A stretch of 26,001 nt of DNA from assembly GCA_964512145.1 (NCBI GenBank), contig CAZEIM010000039.1, forward strand, positions 1 through 26,001, in the 5' to 3' direction. Source of the stretch: CAYOHR01 sp964512145. GTDB lineage: Bacteria; Bacteroidota; Bacteroidia; Flavobacteriales_G; JALEGO01. The stretch's first letter is position 1; every line of letters begins with the position of its first letter. Below are positions 15,935-23,401 of the stretch, piece after piece. The notes below the pieces were generated by a model, which was not told where the DNA came from, did not search any database, and saw nothing but the letters and a program-made list of their open reading frames with translations. The position numbers and the translations under genes were made by a program.

Positions 15935-17824
15935 ATGAGGTTATTATTGTTTCTATTGTTGTTTTTAAAATTTGCATATCTATCAACACAAACCATTACA
16001 GCGGATAAAACGGTTGCCAAGGACAATTTTATTTACGGTAATTGGCCGGCCGCATTAAAAGAGTACTTAAAACTTTTAGAAAAAGATTCAAACGATGCTA
16101 CATATAATTACAGAGCAGGGATTTGTTATTTGCAAATGTTTACAGATCGAGATAAAGCAGTATATCATCTAGAAAAAGCTGTTAAATATAAAGTGGGCGA
16201 AAAAGATGCTGCCTTTATGTTGGCAAAAGCATATCATTTAAACTACAACTTCGATCAAGCAATTGTTAAATATAACGAGGCCATTAATAGCTCTACGGAT
16301 CAAAACCTAATAAAAAGAGCTCGACAATACATAGAAATGTGTAATTACGCCAAAAAAATGATTGAAAATCCGCTCAAAAAAATTGAAATAAAAAACTTAG
16401 GAGCAAATGTAAATTCGCCCGAGCCTGATTATACACCTTATTTAGATGAAAAACACTCAGCCTTATATTTTTCAACCAGAAGAAGTAAGGGTAATCCTGG
16501 ATATGTAGCAGCCGATGGGCTAGTGACTTCTGATATTTTTTATTGTACAGATTTGGATGGTGAATGGTCTAAATCAAAAAGTATGGCCGGAGGTATCAGC
16601 ACATCAAATGATGAGGAAATTGTAGGATTAACCCCCGAAGGAAACACTATGTTTTTAAATTATTTCGATTTTGTAGTAAAAGATGATGTGTTAATTTCCG
16701 ATAAACAAGGTAAACAATTTAAAAAACCGGTATTACTTCCCTCTCCGGTAAATACTTCTACGAGTAGAGAATACACAGGTTGTTATCACCCGAAAGAAGA
16801 AATGATTTTTTTTAGTTCCGATAAACCCGGGGGTAAAGGAGGACTGGACATTTATTATACTAAAAAAATTGGAGAAGGAATTTGGACACAGCCGGTTAAT
16901 GTGGAGGAATTAAACACTCCTTTTGATGATGCATTTCCACATATCATGAGCGATGGTGAAACCATGTATTTTGCATCAGAAGGTCATCATAGCATGGGAG
17001 GGTTTGATATTTTTCAATGTAAATGGGACACAACGTATAAAAAATGGGTAAATATTGAAAATATTGGCTATCCTATTAACACCGTAGAAAATGATTACCA
17101 CATAGCATTTGACAATACAGGCAGAACAGCTTATATTTCTTCATTTAGAGAACACGATACTCAAGGTGATTTGGATATATATGAAGTAACATTTTTAGAT
17201 GTTGAACCCAGAATTTCTACCGTAGTAGGTAAGTTATATTATTTAGCACCTATTGATTACACTGATTATATAGAATTTGTTACATGTGAAAAAGAAGGCG
17301 TTAAAAAACGTTTTGTTCAGGAGTATTTACCAGACGATACTTGGAAAATAATCGACCAAAAAAGAGAAGCAATTAAAGAAGGATTTGAATATATAACCTA
17401 TATTACCCTTGAAAAAGATGGTGTTACTAAAATTTTCACATTAGATAAATTACCCGATGATCATAAAAGCTATCGATTTATAAATATTGAGTCTAAATTA
17501 TTGCCTAAAAAGAACTATAAAAAAGACCCCAGTTTACCTCCGCATACGAAAGTATATATTGATGATGGAAATATTGATGCTTTCGATCTAAGAACAGGAA
17601 ATAAAGAAGGAGAATATCACGTATCTAAAAAAAGTAAACGGTTTGTCATGGCATTGCATGAAGGCGAACATGAGTTAATGATAAAATTAGATGGTTATGA
17701 GGATCTAAAAACAAGTGTTAAAGTGCCTGGTAAAAGCTCGTATCAGTTTAAAATTGATAGAGAATTTCAATTAACGCCTAAATCTCCTCCAGCCCCTATA
17801 CATTATAAAAATTTGGAGAATTAA
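15935..17824 (+). CDS. PorE-like TPR/PD40 beta-propeller protein lacking the OmpA domain
   Basis: 629 residues. Signal peptide ('LLLFLLLFLKFAYLSTQ'), a TPR region (about 25-130), then four PD40 propeller blades: 'PDYTPYLDEKHSALYFSTRR', 'CYHPKEEMIFFSSDKPGG', 'AFPHIMSDGETMYFASEG' and 'YHIAFDNTGRTAYISSFRE'. A C-terminal region holds a duplicated segment (about 445-515) and a PEGA-like beta domain ('GEHELMIKLDGYEDLKTSVKVPG'). PorE/SprE-type T9SS-associated lipoproteins and relatives continue into an OmpA peptidoglycan-binding domain; here the protein stops after the beta domain. It is 7 bp upstream of the Omp85-type barrel gene, so both probably act at the outer membrane. Confidence 0.82.
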   Translation: MRLLLFLLLFLKFAYLSTQTITADKTVAKDNFIYGNWPAALKEYLKLLEKDSNDATYNYRAGICYLQMFTDRDKAVYHLEKAVKYKVGEKDAAFMLAKAYHLNYNFDQAIVKYNEAINSSTDQNLIKRARQYIEMCNYAKKMIENPLKKIEIKNLGANVNSPEPDYTPYLDEKHSALYFSTRRSKGNPGYVAADGLVTSDIFYCTDLDGEWSKSKSMAGGISTSNDEEIVGLTPEGNTMFLNYFDFVVKDDVLISDKQGKQFKKPVLLPSPVNTSTSREYTGCYHPKEEMIFFSSDKPGGKGGLDIYYTKKIGEGIWTQPVNVEELNTPFDDAFPHIMSDGETMYFASEGHHSMGGFDIFQCKWDTTYKKWVNIENIGYPINTVENDYHIAFDNTGRTAYISSFREHDTQGDLDIYEVTFLDVEPRISTVVGKLYYLAPIDYTDYIEFVTCEKEGVKKRFVQEYLPDDTWKIIDQKREAIKEGFEYITYITLEKDGVTKIFTLDKLPDDHKSYRFINIESKLLPKKNYKKDPSLPPHTKVYIDDGNIDAFDLRTGNKEGEYHVSKKSKRFVMALHEGEHELMIKLDGYEDLKTSVKVPGKSSYQFKIDREFQLTPKSPPAPIHYKNLEN

Positions 17825-17831
17825 CTTTTTC

Positions 17832-18662
17832 ATGAACAAACATGTTTTGGGTGAAAGTAAACGACACATATTGAAAAATGCAATATTTAAACATGTATGT
17901 ATTATTTTTCTTTGGAGTCCTTTTTTAATTAAATCTCAAGACAGTTTAAAGTCAACATTTATCAATGACTTAAACAAAAAAACCTTTGCAGCGTTTCCGG
18001 TTGCTTTTTATAGTCCTGAAACAAAAATTGGAATAGGAGCAGGAGGAGTTTATGCTTTCCCCTTTAACTCAAAGGATACTATATCACGTCCTTCAAATAT
18101 ACAATTTGGGTTAGTGTATACTCAGCTTAGACAAGTATTAGTATATCTTCCGTACCAGTTGTTTATTAAACAAAATAAGTTTAGTGTTTATGGCGAGTTA
18201 GGGTATTATGTATATTATTTTAGATATTTTGGAGTAGGCAGCGACTCAAAAAAGGAAGATGATGAGTTTTATGGAGCTCAATTACCGCGATTTAGGTTTA
18301 GTGGACTATATAATTTCACGAAATATTGGTATGTTGGTATAAAATATACGTTCGATAATTATACAATTACTCAGGTTAAAGAACTAGGATTACTTTGGCA
18401 AAAAAATGTTGTTGGATATTCTGGCGGAACTATTTCGGGTTTGGGCCTAGTTTTTAATATCGATAGTAGAGATAATGTATTTTTTCCCTCTAGTGGTTTT
18501 TATTCCGAGTTTTATTATCAGCCTTTTTTACAATCTTTAGGGAGTCATTATGTATATACTAAAAACAAAGTGGAGGCGAGCTATTATTTTCAATCAAAAC
18601 GATCGTACATTTTAGCTGTAAATACTCGATTAGACTATACTACGAGATGTGCCCTTTTTTGA
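17832..18662 (+). CDS. Omp85-family barrel protein, N-terminal part (frameshifted)
   Basis: 276 residues read from ATG 17832. A hydrophobic segment 'VCIIFLWSPFLIKSQ' is the signal peptide; TTG 17871 ('MKNAIFKHV') would give a more normal signal length. Beta-strand repeats rich in Y, F and G follow ('FGLVYTQLRQVLVYLPYQLF', 'FSVYGELGYYVYYFRYFGVG', 'NIDSRDNVFFPSSGFYSEFYY'), matching the Bac_surface_Ag (PF01103) barrel. No POTRA domains are visible. It terminates at 18660-18662, while the conserved continuation lies in the next frame. The frame change must fall between 18634 and 18659. Confidence 0.8.
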   Translation: MNKHVLGESKRHILKNAIFKHVCIIFLWSPFLIKSQDSLKSTFINDLNKKTFAAFPVAFYSPETKIGIGAGGVYAFPFNSKDTISRPSNIQFGLVYTQLRQVLVYLPYQLFIKQNKFSVYGELGYYVYYFRYFGVGSDSKKEDDEFYGAQLPRFRFSGLYNFTKYWYVGIKYTFDNYTITQVKELGLLWQKNVVGYSGGTISGLGLVFNIDSRDNVFFPSSGFYSEFYYQPFLQSLGSHYVYTKNKVEASYYFQSKRSYILAVNTRLDYTTRCALF

Positions 18663-18972
18663 CATGCCTTGGATTGGGGGACCTAAAAGAATGCGTGGGT
18701 ATATTGAAGGAAGATTTAGAGATAATCAGGCGGCTGTTGTTCAATTAGAACTTAGAAAAATGTTTTTTAAACGTTGGGGAGCTACTGGTTTTATCAGCAT
18801 GGGTAGTGTATCAGAAAATTTACAAAACCTATGGAATAAACCCTTTAAATATTCTGGAGGTGCAGGTATTCGATATCAGCTTGATCCATCTAAAAAATTA
18901 AATATTCGATTAGATTATGGAATTACTCCAGAAGGCGGAAATTTTTATTTTACTTTTGGAGAAGCTTTTTAA
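18649..18972 (+). CDS. Omp85-family barrel protein, C-terminal part (continuation after frameshift)
   Basis: Starts in this frame as 'RDVPFFDMPWIGGPKRMRGY' from 18643. This is the most conserved Omp85 segment: a P-F/Y-x-x-x-x-x-GG motif and the 'RGY' that sits in the barrel lumen. Strands 'GAGIRYQLDPSKKLNIRLDYGI' and a terminal 'FYFTFGEAF' with the C-terminal Phe needed for BAM insertion follow. With 17832-18662 it makes one protein of about 380 residues, too short for a BamA with POTRAs but right for a barrel-only surface antigen, as in patatin- or calcineurin-associated families. GTG 18649 is not a real start. The DUF2905 gene follows 9 bp later. Confidence 0.8.
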   Translation: MPFFDMPWIGGPKRMRGYIEGRFRDNQAAVVQLELRKMFFKRWGATGFISMGSVSENLQNLWNKPFKYSGGAGIRYQLDPSKKLNIRLDYGITPEGGNFYFTFGEAF

Positions 18973-18981
18973 TAGAAAAAT

Positions 18982-19206
18982 ATGAGTCAAGAAATTGGAA
19001 AATGGTTGATAATGAGCGGTATAATATTAATATTGGCAGGAATTGTTATATACTTTTTTCATCAATATTTTACTTCATTTGGAAAGCTGCCTGGGGATAT
19101 TCGGATAGAAAAAGAGAATATAAAAATTTATTTCCCCATTACTACCATGCTTATAGTTAGTATTGTTCTTTCCCTCATCTTATGGGTTTTTAGAAAATTA
19201 CATTAA
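18982..19206 (+). CDS. DUF2905 small membrane protein
   Basis: 74 residues with two membrane helices (about 8-28 and 50-69). Between them is the family signature 'FGKLPGDIRIEKENIKIYFPI', characteristic of DUF2905. It is the third gene of the operon begun at 15935, and the next gene lies 11 bp downstream. Function unknown. Confidence 0.88.
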   Translation: MSQEIGKWLIMSGIILILAGIVIYFFHQYFTSFGKLPGDIRIEKENIKIYFPITTMLIVSIVLSLILWVFRKLH

Positions 19207-19217
19207 TAAACTTGTCC

Positions 19218-19499
19218 ATGAATAAAATTTTTAAATATGTTGCATTATTAGAAGGGATTTCATATTTACTATTGTTATTTGTTGCGGTTCCCTTAAAATA
19301 CTGGTTCGGTAATGAAATACTAGTAAAAATATTAGGGATGCCACATGGAATACTTTTTATAGCATATATTATGCTTGCATTAGTATTAAAAGAGAAAAAC
19401 AACTGGAATTTCAAAACAATAGTCATAATTTTACTAGCTTCGGTAATTCCTTTAGGCACATTTTATGTAGATAAGAAATATCTTAGGAAGATTTTATAA
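19218..19499 (+). CDS. DUF3817 membrane protein
   Basis: About 93 residues from ATG 19218; the upstream TTG 19212 adds only two residues. Three membrane helices. The family pattern 'LLEGISYLLLLFVAVPLKYW' and 'MPHGILFIAYIMLAL' is clear. It ends at a convergent junction with the WG-repeat gene, where a short ATCTT-agg-AAGAT hairpin (19480-19492) overlaps its end. Function unknown. Confidence 0.86.
   Translation: MNKIFKYVALLEGISYLLLLFVAVPLKYWFGNEILVKILGMPHGILFIAYIMLALVLKEKNNWNFKTIVIILLASVIPLGTFYVDKKYLRKIL
19480..19492. terminator. Short hairpin between convergent genes
   Basis: ATCTT-agg-AAGAT followed by TTTAT on the plus strand, overlapping the end of the DUF3817 gene. The stem is only 5 bp, so termination is uncertain. 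Confidence 0.22.
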
Positions 19500-19512
19500 A
19501 ATATTATTTAAT

Positions 19513-20676
19513 TTAATCTTGCCAATATTCATTCCCTAACAAGTCTATGTAACCTTTTGTTTTAGCATCTATGCCAACTTCTGCTATACCTTTTCTAAAA
19601 TCACCTGCGTTTTCATATTTAGGATGAACAACTTCTTTTCCAGCTAGATTAATAAAACCACAAGCATCATTTATCCATATTCTAGCCATACCTTGTTTAA
19701 AATACTCTGCATAATCATATATAATAGGAATAACTTCTGTTCCATTTTTGTCAAGATATCCCCACTTACCGTTTAATTTTACTGGTGCTAAACCTTCTGA
19801 AAAATATCTCACATCATCAAACTTTTTTTGAACAACTTCTTTTCCATATTTATCTACATACCCCCACTTACCATTTAATTTTACTGGAGCTAAACCTTCA
19901 GAAAAATATCTCGCATCATCGTATATATTATCAACTATTATCATGCCGCTTTTATCAATAAATCCCCATTTTTCATTTAATTTAACACTAGCCAATCCTT
20001 CATTAAATGACCAAACAATATCATATTGAATTGGGGTAATTTCAAAACCTTTATTATCAATAAATCCCCATTTTTCATTCAAAGATACTGATGCTCTACT
20101 TTCTGAGAAATAATCAACATGATCATACATAATAGGAATAACTTCTTTTCCATTTTGATTTACAAAACCCCATTTATTATTCAATTTTACGGCAGCTAGA
20201 CCTTCTGAGAAATATCTTGCATCATCATATATATAGTGAATTATGTCTATATCTTGTTTGTCAATAAATCCCCATTTACCATTCAAGTTTGCAATTACCA
20301 AATTTTCAATAAAAGTACCTAAATTTTGATATTTGATAGCAATAATTTCTTCTCCTAATTGGTTAATATATCCCCATCTCCTATTTAACTTTACCCTAGC
20401 CAATCCTTCTTTGAAGTTTTCAATATTATCATATATCGGAGCAATTACCTCATTTCCACTTTTATTTATAAAACCCCACTTATCATTTAATTTTACGGCA
20501 GCTAAACCATCTTCAAAAACACATGTTTCATCGTATTTACAATCAATGATAATTTCTTTTTTAATATTGCAAAAACCCCATTTATCTTTTTTTCGATAGG
20601 GAATTAAATCATATGATTGAGTATAAATATTTAACCCTATGAATATATATACTATAATATGGAGCCATTTTTTCAT
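19513..20676 (-). CDS. Secreted WG-repeat protein (about 10.5 repeats)
   Basis: 387 residues. Signal peptide 'WLHIIVYIFIGLNIYTQ'. The rest is about ten full and one partial WG repeat of roughly 34 residues with the pattern 'KWGFID-K-G-x-E-V-I-P-x-Y-D-x-x-x-x-F-x-E-G-L-A-x-V-K-L-N'. Repeats 4, 7 and 8 share nearly identical segments ('DDARYFSEGLAPVKLNG'). The WG motif degenerates to 'ACGF' in repeat 10 and 'TKGY' in the last. The fold is a solenoid, probably for binding; the ligand is unknown for the family. It is monocistronic, convergent with the DUF3817 gene and divergent from the M16 pair. Confidence 0.93.
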   Translation of the reverse strand: MKKWLHIIVYIFIGLNIYTQSYDLIPYRKKDKWGFCNIKKEIIIDCKYDETCVFEDGLAAVKLNDKWGFINKSGNEVIAPIYDNIENFKEGLARVKLNRRWGYINQLGEEIIAIKYQNLGTFIENLVIANLNGKWGFIDKQDIDIIHYIYDDARYFSEGLAAVKLNNKWGFVNQNGKEVIPIMYDHVDYFSESRASVSLNEKWGFIDNKGFEITPIQYDIVWSFNEGLASVKLNEKWGFIDKSGMIIVDNIYDDARYFSEGLAPVKLNGKWGYVDKYGKEVVQKKFDDVRYFSEGLAPVKLNGKWGYLDKNGTEVIPIIYDYAEYFKQGMARIWINDACGFINLAGKEVVHPKYENAGDFRKGIAEVGIDAKTKGYIDLLGNEYWQD

Positions 20677-20842
20677 GATAAATTTAAATATAAGAAAAAT
20701 TCAATAAACACGAACCTAGTTTAATAAGTTGAATAATCTTATGTAAAAACTTTTTTTGTTTTTTTAAATAATAAAATGACGCAATCAATATTTTTTCAAC
20801 TTCATACACATTTTAATTATAATTTAGTGCTTTTATTAGCAT

Positions 20843-22081
20843 ATGATACAATTTAAAAGACATGTACTTTCTAATGGATTAAAAGTATTATTACATAAAG
20901 ACACCTCTACTCCACTTGCCGCTGTAAATATTTTGTATAATGTTGGCGCTAAAGATGAAGACCCTGAAAAAACAGGATTTGCGCATTTGTTCGAACATTT
21001 AATGTTTGGTGGATCAGTGAATATACCAAATTATGATGAGCCTTTGCAATGGGTAGGAGGTGAAAATAACGCTTTTACCAATAACGACATCACCAATTAT
21101 TACCTCACATTGCCTGCTGAAAATTTAGAGACTGGATTATGGTTAGAGTCTGATAGAATGATGCAATTAAATTTCTCTCAAGATTCTTTAGATGTTCAAA
21201 AGGGCGTAGTTGTTGAGGAGTTTAAACAACGATATTTAAATCAGCCATACGGAGATGTTTGGCTTTTACTTCGTCCATTGGCCTATAAAAAACACCCTTA
21301 TCAATGGCCCACAATTGGTAAAAACATCGACCATGTTAAAAATGCTACATTATCGGAAGTAGAAGATTTTTTTTATCGTTATTATCGCCCCAATAATGCT
21401 ATTTTAGTTATTGCAGGGAATATCGATGAGGAAAAAACTATTCAACTTGTTGAAAAATGGTTTGGAGACATCCCTCCCGGAAAACCCAATACCCGCTTAC
21501 TACCTGTTGAGCCTAAGCAAACCGAACCCAGAAAACAAGAAGTATTTAAAAAAATTCCTCAAAAAGCTTTATATATGGCTTTTCCAATGTGTTCAAGAAC
21601 ACATAAAGATTATATACCTACCGATATTATTTCTGATATTCTTTCTCGTGGAAACTCTTCTCGTTTATATCAAAAATTTGTTATGGAAAATCCTTTGTTT
21701 TCATCCATTGATGCATATATAACAGGAGATATTGATCCAGGATTATTTGTGGTTTCAGGCAAACTTCATCAATCTACTGAGTATGCTCATGCTGAGGATT
21801 TAATTTTTAAAGAGCTTGAAAAAATTTTTATGGAGGAAATTCCTTTAAAAGAAATGGAAAAAGTAAAGAATAAAATTGTTTCTTCTCATGTTTTCTCAAA
21901 TATGGATTTATTAAATAGAGCTATGAATTTAGCTTATTACGAATTAATTTCTAAAGCCGAAGATGTAAATACAGAAATTGAAAAATATAAAAGTGTTTCT
22001 ATAGCAGATATAGTACCTATAGCTAAAGGTTTATTTACAAAACAGAATGCGAATATTTTATACTACAACATTCAAAAATAA
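20843..22081 (+). CDS. M16 zinc peptidase, catalytic subunit
   Basis: 412 residues. The inverted zinc motif HxxEH is seen as 'HLFEHLMFGG' (H48, E51, H52), and the distal Glu lies in 'VVVEEFKQRYLNQPYGD'. This is the catalytic half of the M16B pitrilysin-like family. There is no signal peptide, so it acts in the cytoplasm or is exported by another route. It pairs with the next gene (7 bp downstream), which lacks the zinc motif, as in the alpha/beta subunits of mitochondrial processing peptidase. The substrate is unknown. Confidence 0.93.
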   Translation: MIQFKRHVLSNGLKVLLHKDTSTPLAAVNILYNVGAKDEDPEKTGFAHLFEHLMFGGSVNIPNYDEPLQWVGGENNAFTNNDITNYYLTLPAENLETGLWLESDRMMQLNFSQDSLDVQKGVVVEEFKQRYLNQPYGDVWLLLRPLAYKKHPYQWPTIGKNIDHVKNATLSEVEDFFYRYYRPNNAILVIAGNIDEEKTIQLVEKWFGDIPPGKPNTRLLPVEPKQTEPRKQEVFKKIPQKALYMAFPMCSRTHKDYIPTDIISDILSRGNSSRLYQKFVMENPLFSSIDAYITGDIDPGLFVVSGKLHQSTEYAHAEDLIFKELEKIFMEEIPLKEMEKVKNKIVSSHVFSNMDLLNRAMNLAYYELISKAEDVNTEIEKYKSVSIADIVPIAKGLFTKQNANILYYNIQK

Positions 22082-22088
22082 TTAATGT

Positions 22089-23375
22089 ATGAATACTCTT
22101 GATAGAACTAAAAATCCGGATTATAAAAACGTTACTTTAAATATCCCTCCATACGATACTGTTCAATTAAGTCATGGAGGATTATGTTATTTGGTGCAAG
22201 GCGGAACGGAAGATGTGTTAAAAATGGAGTTCGTTTTTAATGCTGGAGACTCATATACAGAAAACCCATTAATAGCAGCTTGTACAAATAAACTATTAGA
22301 AGACGGAACAAGCCTTAGAACTTCTAAAATCATTGCCGATGAGTTAGATTATTACGGAGCATATTTATCTTTACATATCGACAGAGATTGGGCTTCTGTA
22401 TCCTTGTATTGTTTAACCGAATTTACCGAGTCTGCATTTCAAGTTTTTTTTGATTTACTCACAAATTCTATATTCCCCAAAAAAGAGTTTGGCATATACT
22501 TAAAAAATTCCAAAGAAAGTTATCAAACTAATTTACAAAAGGTTTCATTTCTATCTAAACAAACCCTTACCAAAAAACTTTTTTCACCAGTAACTCCTTA
22601 CAGCACTGTAGTGGATGATAATAGTTACAATACTATTTCATTACAACAATGCAAAGATTTTTTTGCGAATCATTATAATTTACTTAACACAACGGTTTTT
22701 ATTTCAGGAAAAAATCCTAAAAAGGGAGTGGATGTACTAGAAAAACACCTTGAATCCTTTACGTTACCAATAAATAAAACTTCCATTGAATTAATATGGC
22801 CTAATCAAATAAAAACGAATTCGGGTAAAATATTGGTGGAAAAAAATGATGCTATTCAGTCTTCTATTAGAATTGGTTCGGTATTTCCCAATAGAAAGCA
22901 TAAAGATTACGCAAAAATTCAACTACTTAATACAGTATTAGGGGGATATTTCGGATCCCGGTTAATGTCAAATATCCGCGAAGATAAAGGATATACTTAT
23001 GGCATAGGATCTTCTGTTTCTTCTATGAAACATACCGGTGTATTTAGTATTTCTACCGAAGTAGGGGTTGAAAATACAGAGGCCACCTTACATGAAATAT
23101 ATTTTGAATTAAATAAATTAACAAAGGAGTTAATCCCGGTCGATGAGCTTCAAAAAGTTAAAAATTATTTAATGGGAAGTTTATTGAAAGGATTTGATGG
23201 CCCTTTTGATATAACGGATCGATTAAAAACAAGTGTGTTATATGGTATGGATTTTACATACTACGAAAATTATATACATCAATTAAACTCCGCTACTTCT
23301 CATGAATTGCTTGTGTTAGCGCAAAAATATTTTAATACAGAGAATATGCTCGAAGTTGTAGCAGGTAAAAAATAA
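22089..23375 (+). CDS. M16 peptidase, non-catalytic partner subunit
   Basis: 428 residues of M16 fold. At the zinc-site position it has 'AACTNKLLEDGTSL', so HxxEH is absent and it cannot bind the catalytic zinc. The C-terminal substrate-binding pair is present in 'GGYFGSRLMSNIREDKGYTY' (Arg and Tyr of the R/Y pair). The usual role is to complete the chamber of the heterodimer with the upstream catalytic subunit. It is probably translated from the same message. The promoter of the following gene lies within its last codons. Confidence 0.92.
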   Translation: MNTLDRTKNPDYKNVTLNIPPYDTVQLSHGGLCYLVQGGTEDVLKMEFVFNAGDSYTENPLIAACTNKLLEDGTSLRTSKIIADELDYYGAYLSLHIDRDWASVSLYCLTEFTESAFQVFFDLLTNSIFPKKEFGIYLKNSKESYQTNLQKVSFLSKQTLTKKLFSPVTPYSTVVDDNSYNTISLQQCKDFFANHYNLLNTTVFISGKNPKKGVDVLEKHLESFTLPINKTSIELIWPNQIKTNSGKILVEKNDAIQSSIRIGSVFPNRKHKDYAKIQLLNTVLGGYFGSRLMSNIREDKGYTYGIGSSVSSMKHTGVFSISTEVGVENTEATLHEIYFELNKLTKELIPVDELQKVKNYLMGSLLKGFDGPFDITDRLKTSVLYGMDFTYYENYIHQLNSATSHELLVLAQKYFNTENMLEVVAGKK

Positions 23376-23386
23376 TTGTACCTTTG
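23356..23386 (+). promoter_or_regulatory. Bacteroidota promoter TTG-N20-TACCTTTG
   Basis: TTG at 23356-23358 and TACCTTTG at 23379-23386, 20 bp apart, fit the phylum consensus. The -33 element lies inside the end of the M16 partner gene. Transcription would start near 23393, so the TTG at 23384 cannot be the start of the next gene. Confidence 0.6.
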
Positions 23387-23401
23387 CAGGCATCTTTTTT
23401 T

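Noticed and set aside
18651..18664. TTT-TGA-C context at the Omp85 stop, similar to the +1 programmed frameshift of prfB
   Set aside because: The conserved residues 'RDVP' already lie in the downstream frame before this site, so slippage here would give a poorer protein. There is no upstream Shine-Dalgarno-like stimulator. An indel near 18645 fits better.
20333..20599. Plus-strand open frame opposite the WG-repeat gene
   Set aside because: It is the antisense shadow of a repetitive gene whose periodicity suppresses stops; the encoded protein has no family features.
19513..20676. Regularly spaced repeats considered as a CRISPR array or minisatellite
   Set aside because: The 102-bp period is exactly 34 codons of a continuous WG-repeat reading frame, with diverged copies and no unique spacers.
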